64,000 nt of DNA, taken from assembly GCA_030062745.1 (NCBI GenBank), contig CP099846.1, forward strand, positions 19,687,621 to 19,751,620, in the 5' to 3' direction. Positions 24,066-39,000 of the stretch are shown here, piece after piece (within the stretch, counting starts at the first letter, position 1; the number at the start of each line of letters is the position of its first letter). Both the position numbers and the translations under genes were made by a program. A model generated the notes under the pieces. It was not told the DNA's origin, made no database searches, and worked only from the letters and a program-made list of their open reading frames with translations. This stretch comes from Capitulum mitella (taxonomy: Eukaryota > Arthropoda > Thecostraca > Pollicipedomorpha > Pollicipedidae).

Positions 24066-27000
24066 CTGCGGACGGTGATGGTCAGCCTGGCGGCCGCTTT
24101 TGGCCACTCTTCGGATGTGTGGGAGGATTGCCGCAAATAGGAGATGAGAAAGCAAAACACCGAAGTGAGGCGGGTTGCTGGGATCTTACCCCACCTCAGG
24201 TAGTCACGCTTGGAAAGACGAAGAGACGTTAGGAGACTCCTGTGCCGAGGAGCGGTTCTACGAAATCCGTACTGAACTGCGGTTGTCTTTATGAAACCCA
24301 AAGGCCTCGTCTAGAGATAACTTGCAAATAAGGGTATCGATCTGTATTCTTTTAAGAGGGCCCTAGCCCGTACAATGTTGATTTGGGCCCACCCAATGTT
24401 GGTTTGGTCCCCCAATATTTTCCGCTGTTTTTAAAGGGAAATGAGTAAAAATGACGAAAAGGATGGCCACGATGGATAACAGATAGGCAGGAAGTAAAGA
24501 ATAAAGTCTAAATCAATGTCTCTATCTATCTTTCTATCTTCTATCTAACACCTATATACATGGGGAGAAATGTAATTTATCATTTGATAAAAAGCAAAAA
24601 AAGTTACAAATTTCCGTTAGTCAAAACAAAGCGGACTAAATCCGTTGACAGCTCCACATTTGGGGAAGGTTAGGTTGTCGGACCTTCGGCTCGGCTTCCA
24701 CAATCATTCGCGGAAACCGACGTCCCTGCTTGTAAATCCATGGTTTCGACTGCCATATCCTTCACAGCGTGACGCAGGTGAGGGTATGTTCTCAGCCTAA
24801 TGATGTAATCTTTGGGTTTTCAATAAAACAATGACATACGTCATTACCAACACAAAAGTACACTAAGGTCTTTTTTAACAACAAGAACAGATCATTTTGG
24901 ATCAAGTCGATAGACATGCGTGATATTTTCTAACCGCTGTAGAGACCTGGGGGAAAAAGAAGCCGGAAATCCAGTAGACGGTCGGCATGCCGTTGTCGAT
25001 CCAGTTTCGGATGAACTGCATCCTGAGGATCAGGTCCTCCACCCAGGCCCCCAGGGGCTTCAGCGACGGGTACGCCTTGCTGGCCCACATCTCCGGCACC
25101 TGTGACGAACGAGAACACGGATATTGCGAAGGACAGCAGCCGTCACCTGATTCGGTGCTGGACTGCGGCCTCAAACATCTCGTATGCGGACAGTAGGCGA
25201 CTGTCGAGGTGAGACGAAGCAGTTCCGTATACTGACCGCGACAAATCTGTAATTGCTTCTTACATAGGAAGCTGACATCCCAAGGTATTTCAGACTGTTG
25301 GGTTACATCTGTCTATATCGACAGTAGAGCAACCGCATGAAGCGGGATTTGTACTAAAACTTCTTCATTTCACCTGTCCGAGGTCGGTGATCCACGAATA
25401 GTAAGATTCACCTGCGCGATGCATTATGTGATTGGAACTTCTTTTTCAGATGAATATGCTTAACCTGGACAAAGTATTAGCCTAAATAGTAGAATAATAC
25501 ATAAGTCCTACGCGTATCTTACGTAAAATCTCCGTGCATCTTATTATACTTTGTCAATTAAACTAAAAAGTCAGCTGAAAAGTGCAAAAACAAGTTGAAT
25601 CCATTTTGTAACCGAAGGTAATATACCTTAGAGTTGAAAAGGGATGTGGCCATGCGCTCCAGTCCCTGCGACATAACCACCAGGCCCTTCAGCGCGCGCA
25701 GCAGTTCGTGCAGAGAAGACTTAATGACCTGCAGCAGGCCGTTGTAGCGGATGGCCTCCTGAACCAGGACAGTGTTCATGGACTCGCTGTACATCACCGG
25801 GTACCTGGCCAGTAGAGGACGACGTGGTTCAGACATCAGTCATCTGCATTTGCATCGTGATGCATTCGCCGTACATCGACGGGTACCTGGAGATGCAAAA
25901 GACGTCACATTACAGACTTACATTGTCCGTATCCGTATGTGATGTGTTTAATTGTCCGTTGCGGATACCAGCATAATACGAAGAACGCAATATATGGAAT
26001 CGTACTGGTACGTGTCACTTTTGCGACGTTTACTTTCACACATTTCTGTATTTTCCGTTTAGATTTGTGTTACAGGCAAAACTTCACATGGTTTTACAGT
26101 ACGCCACTGTCGGCCGACCAGCGGCCCGTGCGGGCGTCTCACTTCTCCGAGATGACGGCCACGTCGAAGCCGTCGGCGACCTTCTGCAGGATCTGGCGGG
26201 CCGCCTGTTCGGACACGTCGTCCGCCGAGGCGCCCTGCTGGCCGCCGGAGCGCGGCTGCAGCAGCAGTAGCGTGTTCAGGCACGAGAACGTCTCGTTCTG
26301 GGCGAACGTGATGTCGGCGTTGGCGTGCAGGCCGAACAGCTCCGGCGAGTCGTTGATGGGTAGGCTGCGAATGTAGCTAAGGTATTCATCGTAGGCGACG
26401 TTGGCGTCCACCTGGTGGTACACGCCCGTCGCGTCGAACAGGTGATCGTCCGACAGCACCTGTGGCAGGAAAACGAGCTTAGTGAATAGTGATGTAAGAA
26501 CTCCTTAAACCACTCCAGGCCTAAATTCGTTTGCCAGCATGGCTGTCCTGAAAAGTTAAGGAAAATAAGCAAGTATGTAACCTCAGGTTCCGTACCTGTA
26601 CCTTCACAAGTAGGTAAAGCCACCTGAGCAGTTCCGTTTATATGTAACGCAGCAGCATATTTCGGCCTCATCATGTCGTTACCACATGCCACGGACGACA
26701 GCAGAACCACTGTTCACACCCAGAGTTCAGAGAGCCGGTCTGTGTCAGGGTCTGTGCAGTTGTGTACTTCTCGAACGGTGACCGATTTTCCCGGCCGGTG
26801 GGATGCGTTATCACCGGACACCCGTTCTGCCTGTCGCCTGTAAGCTGCAGCCCACATCAGGCGGCCAGACCGGCGCGCCGTCTGACCTCGGGTCGGTAAT
26901 AGTCTCCGAGCACGGTCAGGATGCAGCGCCGGTCCTGGTCGTCCGTGACGCGGCCGCCGTAGTTGATGTGGCCGGCCGTGTAACGCAGCACCTGGCGGCG

Positions 27001-30000
27001 GCGCGGGCATCAGCCGACTGCGACGCTCCGCTGACAAACATGGCACGGGGTATCATCTCGGCGCGGGGCGGAGGTCGCGGTAGGAATGAGCTGCATTTCG
27101 CGCTGTATTCTGTAAACCGCTCCAAAATGGCGTCATGAGTTTCGCAAAGCAGGACCACTGGGAGACAGGGAGGACGCATCATTACTAGGACGCAGAATGT
27201 CAACATGATGCGGACAGGTATGGCCAAGTTCCCGCCAAACGTACCGGGAACGGAATGTCGTCATACTCCTCCAGGAACATCTGCAGCTGCGAGATGCATA
27301 TCCTGAGGTCGCCGTCGGTGAAGGCGTACGGGATGTTGAATCCCAGCGGCCCGAATTTCCTCCGCTCCAGGCAGATGGCGTTGAAGAGGGTCAGCGAGAA
27401 GAGCAGGCGGCGCAGCGTCTGGGATTTGTCGCCGATCGAATCCAGCATCTCGGGCGTTATCAGGCTGAGGTAGGCCTTGAGCATGTTGGCCTTGACGCCA
27501 CGCGGCGGTTCGATGGTCATCTTCATACCGTTCTGCAGCACCGACAGCGGAAACGAGCTGGACGGGGTCGACGTCAGCCACAGCCGGAAGTCTTTGTGCA
27601 GCGTCTCGGGCGTCATCGACTCCACCAGGCGCTCCATCGTTGGCATCCAAGACGGCGCCAGGTGGCAGTTCTGGAAGAACACCCAGCGACCCTTCTCGAT
27701 GCCCTGCTTCATGAGTCCCTCGGCGCGCGGCCCCTGGCCCTGGCCCAGCGAGATGGCCAGGATCTTCCGCGAGAAGCCCTTCTCCTCGGCGAACTTGTAG
27801 AGCGCCGCGGCCGGGTCGGTGCCGGCCGACAGCACCAGGATCAGAGGCGTGATCGGACCGCCGTCCTTGAAAATCTCCGCCAGACTGGACGTCTGCGGCT
27901 CCACGAACCGGTCGCCCAGGTGCTTGGCCACGAAATCCTGCATGCCGTTGGTGACGCGGTCCGGGCGCAGGCAGCGCAGCAGCACCAGCCGCTGGAAGTC
28001 CTCCAGATTCCCCCAGTCGCCGGGCAGCTCCTCCCTGTGCGGCTCCGCGCTCTCGAAGATCGCCCGGAACTTGCGCGCGGTCTTGTAGTCGGCCATGTCG
28101 GCAGGCAGCTGCTTGAACACGGGCAGGTGGTAGGCGACGGCCAGGATCTCGCGCCAGCAGCGCTCCGGCAGCCACTCGGCGGCCGGGTTGTCGTGCACCT
28201 CCTCGGAGGGCGCCCCGCCGGCCAGCAGGTAGCGGTACTCCTCAATGTCGATGCTGCCCAGCTCGGTCATGATCCGGATGGCCATCAGGAAGGCAAACAG
28301 CAGCTTGTGTCGCTCGAACAGCGACCGGCAGATGTTCTGATACAGGCTGTAGGTAAAGTACTCGTTGATGTTCTCTACGCGCACCGGCACGCTGTCCGAC
28401 TGGTCCGCGGACTGCATGGCGTTGTTGAACGTCATCAGAAACCACTCCAACGAGTACTGGTACATGGGGTCTATCTGAGACAGGCTGGACACGCAGAAGA
28501 ACAGGATCCTGGCTCGGACGGATACTGGGATGTACAGCGCGCGCGTCACGTTGATGTCCCTCTCCGTCTGTTCGGCAACCTCCACCTTGGCTTTGATCTC
28601 GGTCGACTTGGCCTTTGAGACGTCCAGTGTCTCAATAAGCTCAATGTCGTCCACAGGGGAGCCTTCTGAAGAACTCAACTTGTACAGAATCTTATCCTCT
28701 AGCTCCTTCAGCTCCTGTTTCATCGCTGCGTTCGAGATGATCAAATTGTTCCTCGTCTCCTCGAGATCAGGTCTCTCCTCGGCCACCACAACTCCCAGCA
28801 GCTGGTCCTGCAGTCCACTCTCCACCAGGGTAAAGTTGATGATGTTGACCTTGGTGCACACCTCCGGGGAGTAGTGCGGGTTCGGGATCTTGGTGGTGAT
28901 GTACAGCTTGAAGTCCTTGTGGTACGGCACCATCGAGTCTCCCAGCTTGATGGCCCACGAGCCGGCCTGTTTCACGAGCTGTTTCGTCAGGATCGGATCC
29001 AGCGCCGGGTCGAGTTCCTCCCCGACGTTTTCCAGCAGGCAAGGCTTGCCGAAGCGTATGCTGTTCTCCAGCGTGCGCAGGTAGTCTTTTTCGGAGAGCC
29101 GCGTCACCTCCATGTCGTTTTTCGCCTCCATGTTTTTGGCCCACTTGTTGGCCTGGCCCTGGGGGTCGATGAACAGCGGCCAGCGCTCGGACGAGCTCAT
29201 GATGAGCGCGTTGTCTGTCGACACCGTGTCCTTGGGCAGGCCGGCCAGCTGCCAGTTCCTGATGACGATCTGGTCGCCGAGCGTCTCCTGCAGGCTGGCC
29301 GAGGCTGTGTGCCGCATGGCCAGCTCGGTCATCTTCTGTTTCCAGAGGACCACCAGGTTCTGGCGGTACTCGCCGGTGAAAGGGCCGAGATAGGCGACCA
29401 CGCCGGCCGCCAACAGCACGTCGCCGACTACGGAGTCCAGCAGACTGTCGAAAGAGGCCACCGTCTCCGCCCAGCGGTCCTTTTCGCCTGCCAGGCCGCC
29501 TATGAGCTTGTCGGCGCGCTCAAGCCGCTGCTGGCATTGTTCCGACTTGTCCTCCAGCTCCTTCTTGTGCGCCACGCATGCCTCCAGCTCGGTGTTTAAT
29601 TGCGCCAGCCCGTCCTCCACGCCCTTCAGCTGCGTCTTGGCCTCGCTCAGCACCGCCTCGGTGGCCGCCAGCGATTCCTGCGCGGCGGCTAGCGCCACCC
29701 GCTTCGGCGCCACCGCCTTGTTGACGAAGTGGTACTTGTACATGGCGCGACACCACATGCAGAGCGAGGTACACGCCTTGCTGACCTTGGACACGGCTTG
29801 CGGCATAAACGCGTCGTTCTGGATGTACGGCGTCAGTTTGGCGATGACGTCGTCCGGGATGTTGTCTTTGTCGTAGTCGAAAAGCGACGAGAGGAACTTG
29901 GCCGGGTCCTGCAGCAACGCCTTACCCGGCTCCCAGTAGTCGTCCAGCTTTTGGCCAGGCATGTCGCCCGGTATCCGTTTGGGCTTGATGAGCCTGAGGA

Positions 30001-33000
30001 TGCAGACCGCCTCCATGACCAGCTTCACGCCCTCCGGCGGACGCTGCATGGCGCGAACCTGGCGGCGACGAATCGAGAGTCAGGTGGCCTCGCAGATGTC
30101 GGAGCGGAACAGCATTGTAGCGGTCCCAACTTTTGTGGACTTTAAACATTAGGTCTGTACCGCCCCATGGAAATGGTTACTTTGAGACACCCGACATATG
30201 CCCTGCCCATTACTGGGTTTTGATTGTTCATTCCCTTGGCCTGCCTGAACCACAGAGTACTGGCATTGATTTAGCACGGGTGGGAAAAAGAACATGAAAT
30301 CGCTCTATTTACCACAAAACTTTTCGACATAATGACTATACACAGAGTTGTGTAAACGATAATCCTGGCCGAGTGAAATCATCATTGAAAACGGTTCTGC
30401 AGCCGTGCCGCTCGCCCTCTTCCCTCTCCGATCAGCTCGGTGACACCGCACCCACCTCGACGACATCGTTCTTGTTGAGCGACTTGAGACTGGCCAGTGC
30501 CGCCTCCAGTGCCGGCATAGCCTCATCCAGGTCCTTCTGTGCGTCAGCAGCGATGGCCGCTGACTCATCCTTCTGCTTCTGCGCCTCTTCCTCCTTCTTT
30601 TTCACTACCGTTCGCGTCTCCTCGGCCACTTTCGTGTCCACCTCGATCTTCTTCATAGTCTCCTACTCACGACACAGGGAGAACAAGTTGTAACATCCTG
30701 GTACAAAGGAAATGTCGAAAAGGACTTGGCAAGTTTGTGTTGAAGACACGATTCGAAGAAAAATGGGTAAAGCTCAGATCACAGAAAATTAGTATTCAAC
30801 CTATACGTCAGACTATCATGGAACTGTGCCGTATCTATCTGTCTGCTTTTAGCTCGAAATCGCCACCCACCTCTGCCACTACGGCGGCCTGCTCCAGCTC
30901 GGGCTGCATCGCCTCCAGCTCCACCTGCATCACGGCCACATCCTTCCCAGTCTGCAGCAGTTTGTCGAGTCCGCTGCGCAGCCGATTCTTGCCCTGCTTG
31001 AGCGTCTCCTGCTGGCGGCCGAGCAGCGACGCGAAGCACGTCAGCAACGTGAGGAACGACTTGGGCGTGACGTAGTTGTGGCGCGACAGCTCCAACAGGA
31101 AGAGCCGCGTGCTCTCGGCCACGTCCGTGTGAATCGCCGAGAACATGGTCACCACGCCCTCGCGCAGCGCGTCGTCGTGCGGCATCGCCGCGATGTCGTC
31201 CAGGTGGTGGCGCGCCACCGCGTCCAGCGCCTCTGGCGGCCAGTCGGCGAACCAGTCGATGGTGCAGCAGTTGACCAGCGCCGGGAACTGCCGCAGCCGC
31301 GCCCGAAACGCCTCGCCGATCGGACTCATGGTGACCACCACACGCAGATTGGCGCGCACGCGACGGATGAAGGCGGCGTACAGGTTGGCCGTGGTGGGCG
31401 GCAGACCCTGCTCCTGCAGGATGCCGCGCACCGACTGGAAGATCTCCTCCACCTCGTCCGAGGCGAACAGGTTGGGCACGTCTCCCGAGTTGAGCAGGCT
31501 GTTGATGTCCTCCATGAAGATCTCCGACTTGATCTGCGTGTCCGAGAAGAGGAACACCGTCTGCTCGTCCGCCATGCCCGCCTTCTTCAGGATCTGCGGC
31601 AGGCGACAGGTTGTGTAGGTCACACACTGCGACCACGTGGATGACATTTTATGGAGACAGAACCCGTGGCCGACGATTGAGTTTTCCATAATATAGGTGG
31701 GTGTAATGGGACTGACGTTATAAAAACAGCACAGATATTTCGGCACAGATTCGGAAAACTTATGATGAAGACAGGACGTCGTCATGCGTAAAAGAAATGA
31801 TGCCATTTTCAAACGAATATTTCTCGGTAAACGATGGGGTCTCTTCTACTTATTCGGGTGAAAAAGTGCGATTTTTTGTTTTGTTTCAAATGCAACCTAT
31901 GTGTCCAGACGGCATAAGTGTGCCATTAGACATAAAAGGGACGGCAACCACGAAACAATCATTTGGACACCAGCTTAAAGTACACCGTATCAACTATCTC
32001 TCTGCCATTTGACGTGGTAGATGTAGTGAGATGGCATGTTCTGTACGCATGTCATCTCAACTACCACCACTCCCCTCGCCGCGAGGTCGTCGTTGGACCC
32101 AACGCTGAGCTCTCTCACCTCTTTGAGGTCGTCTTTCCAGTCGGGCACGCCGTACGTCTTGGTGAGCTCGATGCTGATGCAGGAGCAGTCGGCGATGTGA
32201 GAGGAGAAGCGCGTCAGTGACTGTCGTCCGCTGCCGCCCATTCCCAGCAGCAGCACGTTGCCCCGCGGCTGTCGGAGCACGCGTGCTATCCGGAACAGGT
32301 GCTTGATAGCGTCCATGAAGAACACTATGTCCAGAGGCGTGGTGGACACCTGCCGGCAGGGATCCGCATGACGTTCGGACGCAGCAGCGACGGCATCAAC
32401 TATAGGAGTACAAAACTATGGCAAAACGTTACCCAAGAGTCGTTTGACACAGATAACACTCATCAAGCATTTATCAAACAGCCAAATTCTGGCCGTGACA
32501 CCGACGCAGAATCGGCGTTCTCGGCGCAACTTTCCCCAAAAATCGATTCAAGAGCTGCTGAATATCTCATGTGTAGAATGACGACCGTGATTGTCCCTAT
32601 TTCGTTCAAGGCAATGTCGTGCGTTGTCTTTCTGTTCCAACTTTTCGTTCCAACTTTTCTTATCTTAGGTTCAAAATAAATGGTGCTTTCGAAACTTTAG
32701 CAACCGTGTCGATCTAGTGCCTATCACTGGCAAACATTTTGAACTTTTGAACACTTATACGAGCCTAAGTCTTCACACGACAAATCAGCAAAAGGAAAAA
32801 AGCGGATTTGGACCAGTGTAAATGTAGGCGATGCTGCAAACATGGAAAACAGGGTTTTGCTCAGCGCTAAGGCAATTTAATGCATGCATAAATACCTGAT
32901 TGTAGTCATCTATGTAGTCTTTCAGGACTCTCCTTAGCTTAGTTTCGTCTGAAAAACAAGCACCCGGTAGCAAAGCACCCAGCCACTTTCAGGAGCATCG

Positions 33001-36000
33001 CTGGTCACGTAACTGAGTGGAGAGATCAGTACCACGTAAACTTTTTGGCCGCTTATGCAACATAAGCTGTTTGAGATGTAGCAGTTTTCTGTGCTGAGCT
33101 GGCGTGCACTACTCTCCATTTTGTAACATCTTATTTCCACATTTTATATGGTCCTCGTGGTTATTCTACATTCGAAATGCAACATTATGCAAACATACAG
33201 CCTGTGCCCAAATTAACCCTCCGTACAGCAGGTAGTCAAAGGCGGGTGATAAGTGTATTTCCATTCAAAACTTATCCTTAACTTTTCCCTCCTTTGACAC
33301 TGTCACAACTGACCAGTGACTTCGGAGTAGGGCTTGTTCTCCGAATTGGGGTACATGAGGTCGCCGAAGAGGATGGGGTCACGGTTGAGCACTTCCTCCG
33401 GTTTCAGTTTGAAGCGGTCTTTGATCTCATTTCTGATGAGTTGGTCCAGCCAGTTACGATCCTCGTCACAGACCAGTCGATCTTGGAACACTCGGCATGT
33501 TTCATGATACCTGGCAGAGTAAAACGCAATGGGAGCATAAAGAAAACTGTAAGAAAGTAGATCAGCTTGTGCGTTTTGTTGTGGTATTTCACATTGGGGA
33601 AATACTTATATCGTCTTGCCCTAATACTTAGCAGTTATAAACCCAAAGACTCATTGGTCAACACAGAATCATTCATTAAAGGATCGCTTCTCAGTCAGCT
33701 AATCGAAAATGAAATGGAATTGCGCAACCGTTGCACACTAAGCAGCAGGCAAACCACATCATACCCTTCCTCCTGTGTAACCTTCGAAGGTATTAGCGCT
33801 ACCAGACAAGGAGATATCACGGGATGTTTCCACCCACAGGGTGAACCAGAGCTCACCACAGCCGCAGCATGGTGGGCAGATCTTCTATCTTGCTGGCTGC
33901 CGCCATCCAGATGCCCTGGAATACCTTGCTGAGGTCGCGCAGGTTGAAGGTGTAGTGGGACTTTGCCGGTGTCGGCAGCAGCTGCGCCGTCAGCTGGGTG
34001 TACATGTCGACGCTGGAGGAGACGATGTTGTCGCAGCAGGAGACCAGGTCCGGCAGCTGGGACAGCCACACCGACAGGATCGAGCCGTAGATGTGGTGCT
34101 TGCTCTCGTCCTCCACCTGAGGCAGGCGCACTGAGGGATAACACGACTGGACGGGTTACTAACTCGTGACGATGTGTTAATTTTGCTGTACTTGAACCTC
34201 TGAGAGCGCGATTTGTTTGTGATTTTTAGACACGGCGTTCGATATGACGCATGGTCATATGAAATGTTTCATGTGGCTATAATATTGGCAGACACATTAG
34301 GTTCGCGTGATTAAAGTTTTTGGTCTCAGAAATTGTGGTCTTTACAGAACTGAAACCAATCAGCCAAGAAAGAAACGTGTCTCACGGTCCAAATACGTTC
34401 CTTGCCTTTGAAGGCATTTCGGATATCACCACGCTTCATCAACACATGCCTTTTCCCAAAGGGCAAGGTGACGTGTCGACTAGCTCACCTCAGGGAAGGA
34501 GATGGTGCAGAAATGCCGAAGAAGCCTGGGCGACACTGGGTTCCGCCCTCCACCCGGAGGTCCCATGGCAGCGATGTAGTTAACGTCAACAAGCGTCCTG
34601 AAGTCTCCAATCTGCTTCCGGTCGTACCTGGCCATCGACAAGACATTGCATCAGTGCCCTATAGTAAGAAGTACAGTACTAACGGCGTTTTTCGGCGCTC
34701 CACATAACATTATAACACTGGTGGTCGTCGAACCTTTATACACCACTCTTTCAAGAAGTGCGTTACAACTGATGTCAAAGAAGTATTCAAATATTACTTC
34801 TGGTTTGTGCTGACGTACCTCCTTTCCTCTTTCCCTGACGTTTGCGCTTTCTGTTCGCAATTTTACCTCTGAAATATTCATGTCTGGATGGACAAAAAAC
34901 ACAGCTAACCCACCCAGCCAATGTCAGGGAATGTCAAACCGCCTACGAGGACACTGAGGCCAAGCAGGCGATTCCTCCTCCCGTTTAAAGCCAAACCCCC
35001 TGAAAATGTACACTCCCATCCATCACGTGCCGTCACGCGTTTGCTGTTACTGACCAGCCGCCGAAGTCCGCCCACTGCCTGATGAGCTCGAGTGGTGGCT
35101 GGGCGCCATACGTCTCCAGTGCCGGCATGTTCAGATCGTCGATGAAGAACACAAGCTGCTTGCCGATAGGGGGACCGAACTGACCCTTCCTGCGGCGGTC
35201 CAGCTTCGAATCGATCAGGTCCTGCGTCTGGTTGGCCGACGTGCGCGCCGAGAACGTGATGAACTCGCTGAGGAAGGTGGCCGGCATGCCCGTCATCAGC
35301 TTCTCGCTGATGGTAGCCGTCTTGGAGGTGCCTGTGTTGCCGACGCAGAGCACGGGCATGAAGTTGGTTAGGTACATGCCGATCAGACTGGCGTTGCGCA
35401 CGATGTCCATGGTCGGGATCAGGATGTCGGTGAACTGGGAGGAGACGGTGAGGGAGAGCTCGATACCGCCGGCCAGCCAGTGTTCCCAGCTGGGCGGCTG
35501 CACGGCCGTGTCCTCGACGTCTGCGCTGAAGAAGCCGCCGTCCGTCAGCTGGTAGTCGTACACCAGGCCCTCGTCGGGGAACGGCAGATCGTGGCCGTCG
35601 GCAGCCATCTTGTCTCGCACCCAGCGGTCCATCACGCGGCGTCCGGCGTTGTCACACGTGCCGGCCACGCTCCAGACGAAGGCGAACACCATCCACGGAG
35701 TGACCATGGCCGGCAGCAGCTGCAGCCGCTCCACCGCGTAGTGCCGCTTGGCCAGCGGAGCGAAGCAGGCTGACATCAGCCGCAGCAGTGTGGCGCACAA
35801 GTTCGAGTCGACCGTCGTTACCACCTCCTTGGTGTTGGAGCGCATGTGCGCAATGCCCGGCTCGAGCCAGCTGTTGCAGAGCGCTCGCAGCGTGTCCGCG
35901 TGGGGTGTCATCGCGTCGGGCAGCGTGGTCAGCCAGGACTCGACCAGCGCGGGCAGGCCAAGTCCGCTCGGCTCCAGGTAGACCATGCCGCAGCGGCTGA

Positions 36001-39000
36001 CGGTGGCCGGCGACGCCTGTGCCAAGTCGCCCACCTCGAACATCATCGTCTGCGTGGCGTCCAGCTTGATGATCTCGCCGCTGCTCAGGCACAGCTTCTT
36101 GTTGTCGTCCAGCACCGTGTTCATGTTCTCGATCCAGACGGCGTCGACGGGGCCGTCGAACATGTACCACTTCTTGTCGGTGCTCTCTGCCGCGCAGCCG
36201 GCGCGAATCAACGACGACAGGATGCCGTCCGTCCACTCGTGCGTCATGTCGTCGAACTCGCCGTACAGCTGGCCCATCGTGATCGACTTGGGGTTCAGCA
36301 CGTCCACGAGCACGGGCGTGAACGGCTGTCCGTCCGGACCGAGCTTGCCCTTGATACGCGTGATGGCCGCCTGTAGTGTCTCGTAGCATCGCGTCTTGCC
36401 CGAGCCAGTCGGCCCCACCAGCATCAGGCCGTGCCTCACCACGGTCGTCTCGTACAGCTGGATGCATTTCTTGATGAAGGTTGGCACCGGCTGCAGGTTG
36501 TGTCGTTGGCACTCGCGCACCAGCGATGCCTCCAGGTCTTCATACTTGATCTCCTCTTCCTGCACGCGCGGGAACAGGTCGCTGATGATGCCCGTGAAGA
36601 GCTTCAGATCCTCCTGCAGAAACTTGGGGACGTTGACGTCTTTTAGGGCGCGCAGGACAATCAGCTCCTCGCCCATGGTCGGATTTTGGCGCTTCAGGTT
36701 GCCGGCGGCAGCAATCACCGTCTTGACGGCGCGCATGCCGAAGTCGTAGTGGTCCTGCGTGCTCAGCTGCTCCGAGCTGAGCTTGAACGTGCTGGTGATC
36801 TTGTTGGCCAGCGCGCGGGCGTTCCCGAAGCCGAACGAGAAGAGCGAGATCTCGGCGATGAGGGTGTAATTGGGCACCATCATGGCAACCGGGCGGAATA
36901 GCGCGCTGAGGTTGTCCGGCAGCTCTGTCCGCCCGGCGTACCCGGGGTTCATCGTAATGAACACCGAGCAGGACGGTTTCAGCTGCAGCTCGACGCCTTC
37001 GAACATAAAACGGTCCAGTTTGGCGACCAGCGCCTTCTGGATGCAGCTGATCTGCTGCGCCACCACCGACAACACTTCGATGTCGATTCGGTTGAACTCG
37101 TCGAAGCAGGCCCATGCGCCGGCCGCCGCCAGGCCCTTGAAAAACTTCCCCATGGCCATGAAGTCGAGCTGGTCGGAGCAGTTGAAGACCACGCACTGGA
37201 CGGCCATGGCCTTGCCCAGGTCCTTGGTGGTCTCTGTCTTGCCTGTGCCGGCCGGCCCTGCGGGCGCGCCGCCGAACTGTAGGTGCAGCGCCCCCGTCAG
37301 CGTCAGGTAGCAGCGGTCAGTCAGGGGCGTGATCACCAGCCGGCCAGTGTTGCCCAGGTATTCGAACCCGTACCCGAACTCTGCGTTTACGTGCTTCAGA
37401 CGCAAATCTTCCTCAATCCAGTAGTACCTGGCAATAAAGGGCGAGTGGTTGAACGTCACTATGGGATTTATTTCGAGATTAACCCTATTCCCGGCAGGGG
37501 AGAGGGGAGTGGATCAGAGCCCCTTGTCTTTTTTTTTTTTTGCTTGTCAATTCCAGGGTTTTTGAGACGGCTTCACAAAACTTCGCCATTTTTCCAACCT
37601 ATTCTTTCTTCGTAATGTAACGAAATTTCGTAATTCTGTTCTGCGCAGGGTCGGAACCAGGCAACGTCTTTGATAAGTATCTGAGGCCATTTTTGGCCCT
37701 GTTGAAGGTAAAATAAAGATGGATGCGAAAAGTAGCTTTTTTAAGATGAAACTTAAGACTTTATATGGCTGCATAGATAAATAGCTGGGCAAGCATATAA
37801 ATATCACATCATTTTCCTGAGGTCACTTCACAAGGTCAGGTCAACGTCAAAAGTTAAATTTGGTCTTTGATAATTTTAAATAAAAATAGAAATAAAACAA
37901 AAAAATAGCAATAATTTTTAGGCTATTTCTCCATATGCCACATCCAGGATATATGCAACGTAGAATGGTGCTCTCTACTTACGTATTAAGTTTTAGGTCG
38001 ATATCAAGTCGGGTAACGGAGCGATGACCTAAAATGTAAACGCAAGTAACCTATATCACGATAGCAGTAAAATGAAGTTTTAAGAACAGAGTAAATTCAA
38101 GTGTTTGGGAGGGTTTACAAACAAAATAAAACGCACTTAAGTTCTCTCCATGCGACTCTAAGGCCATAAGAGGTCATTTAAGGTCAAAGGCTTTAGGCTG
38201 ACCTGATAAACATGTGACCATGACAGTTCCCCCTGGTTTATGTTACTAGCACTGCCTTTGCTAACATTATACAAACAATATAATACGATTTGCACTTCTT
38301 CAGCATAACATGACTCACAAAAGCCCAAAAAAGTTGTTTTAACGTTTCTGTTTAATCGGTAAGAAAACTAATCCTCCTATTTTCAAAACCCTGTGAGCGC
38401 CTATGAATTTCCTCAAAATTTCAAATGTGAGAGACAATGGTACAAGACGTTTTCTTAAGTTCTCCAATCATGCGGATTTCATTAAAATTGGTCCATAAAC
38501 AGCAGAAGTATAACATCGAGAAACATCCCCCATTTTCACTTTTTTCGTCTCCGTCCCCATCCCTTTCAGGATTTTGAGGTCTTCTTTCTGTAAAAATGTA
38601 AGGAAAATTGATTGTCGTTTGTTGCGATGAAATCGAACGTGTAGTTTCTCAAGATCTTGAGGGGCCCGAATATCCCCTCCCCGGTCAGGAACCGGCCATA
38701 CCATCTAGCCCTCCGGGAATAAGGTTGAGCAAAAAAGAGAATAGCAACTTAGTTCAGAATCCGTTCTCAACAGCTGCTTACTAGTGTTGTTTTGCAATAA
38801 CAGCCTATAAACAAACAGCGGTATCTTCAATGAAAAAACATGCATAAGTTAACCCATAGGAACTTGGTTCCATGAACATGTCAGTTGAACCTTTGCCAGT
38901 AACAATGCACTAATATTTGATATAAACATAGCAATGAATAACACACTCTTGCACCAGCGTATTGGAAAGTCAAATGCAAATGCCATCGAAGCGGATATCA

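Noticed and set aside
27596-28618. Long plus-strand frame opposite DNAH1 exon 18
   Set aside because: It is a composition shadow of the dynein coding strand; the same holds for the plus-strand frames at 28874-29599, 31078-31644 and 41708-42685.
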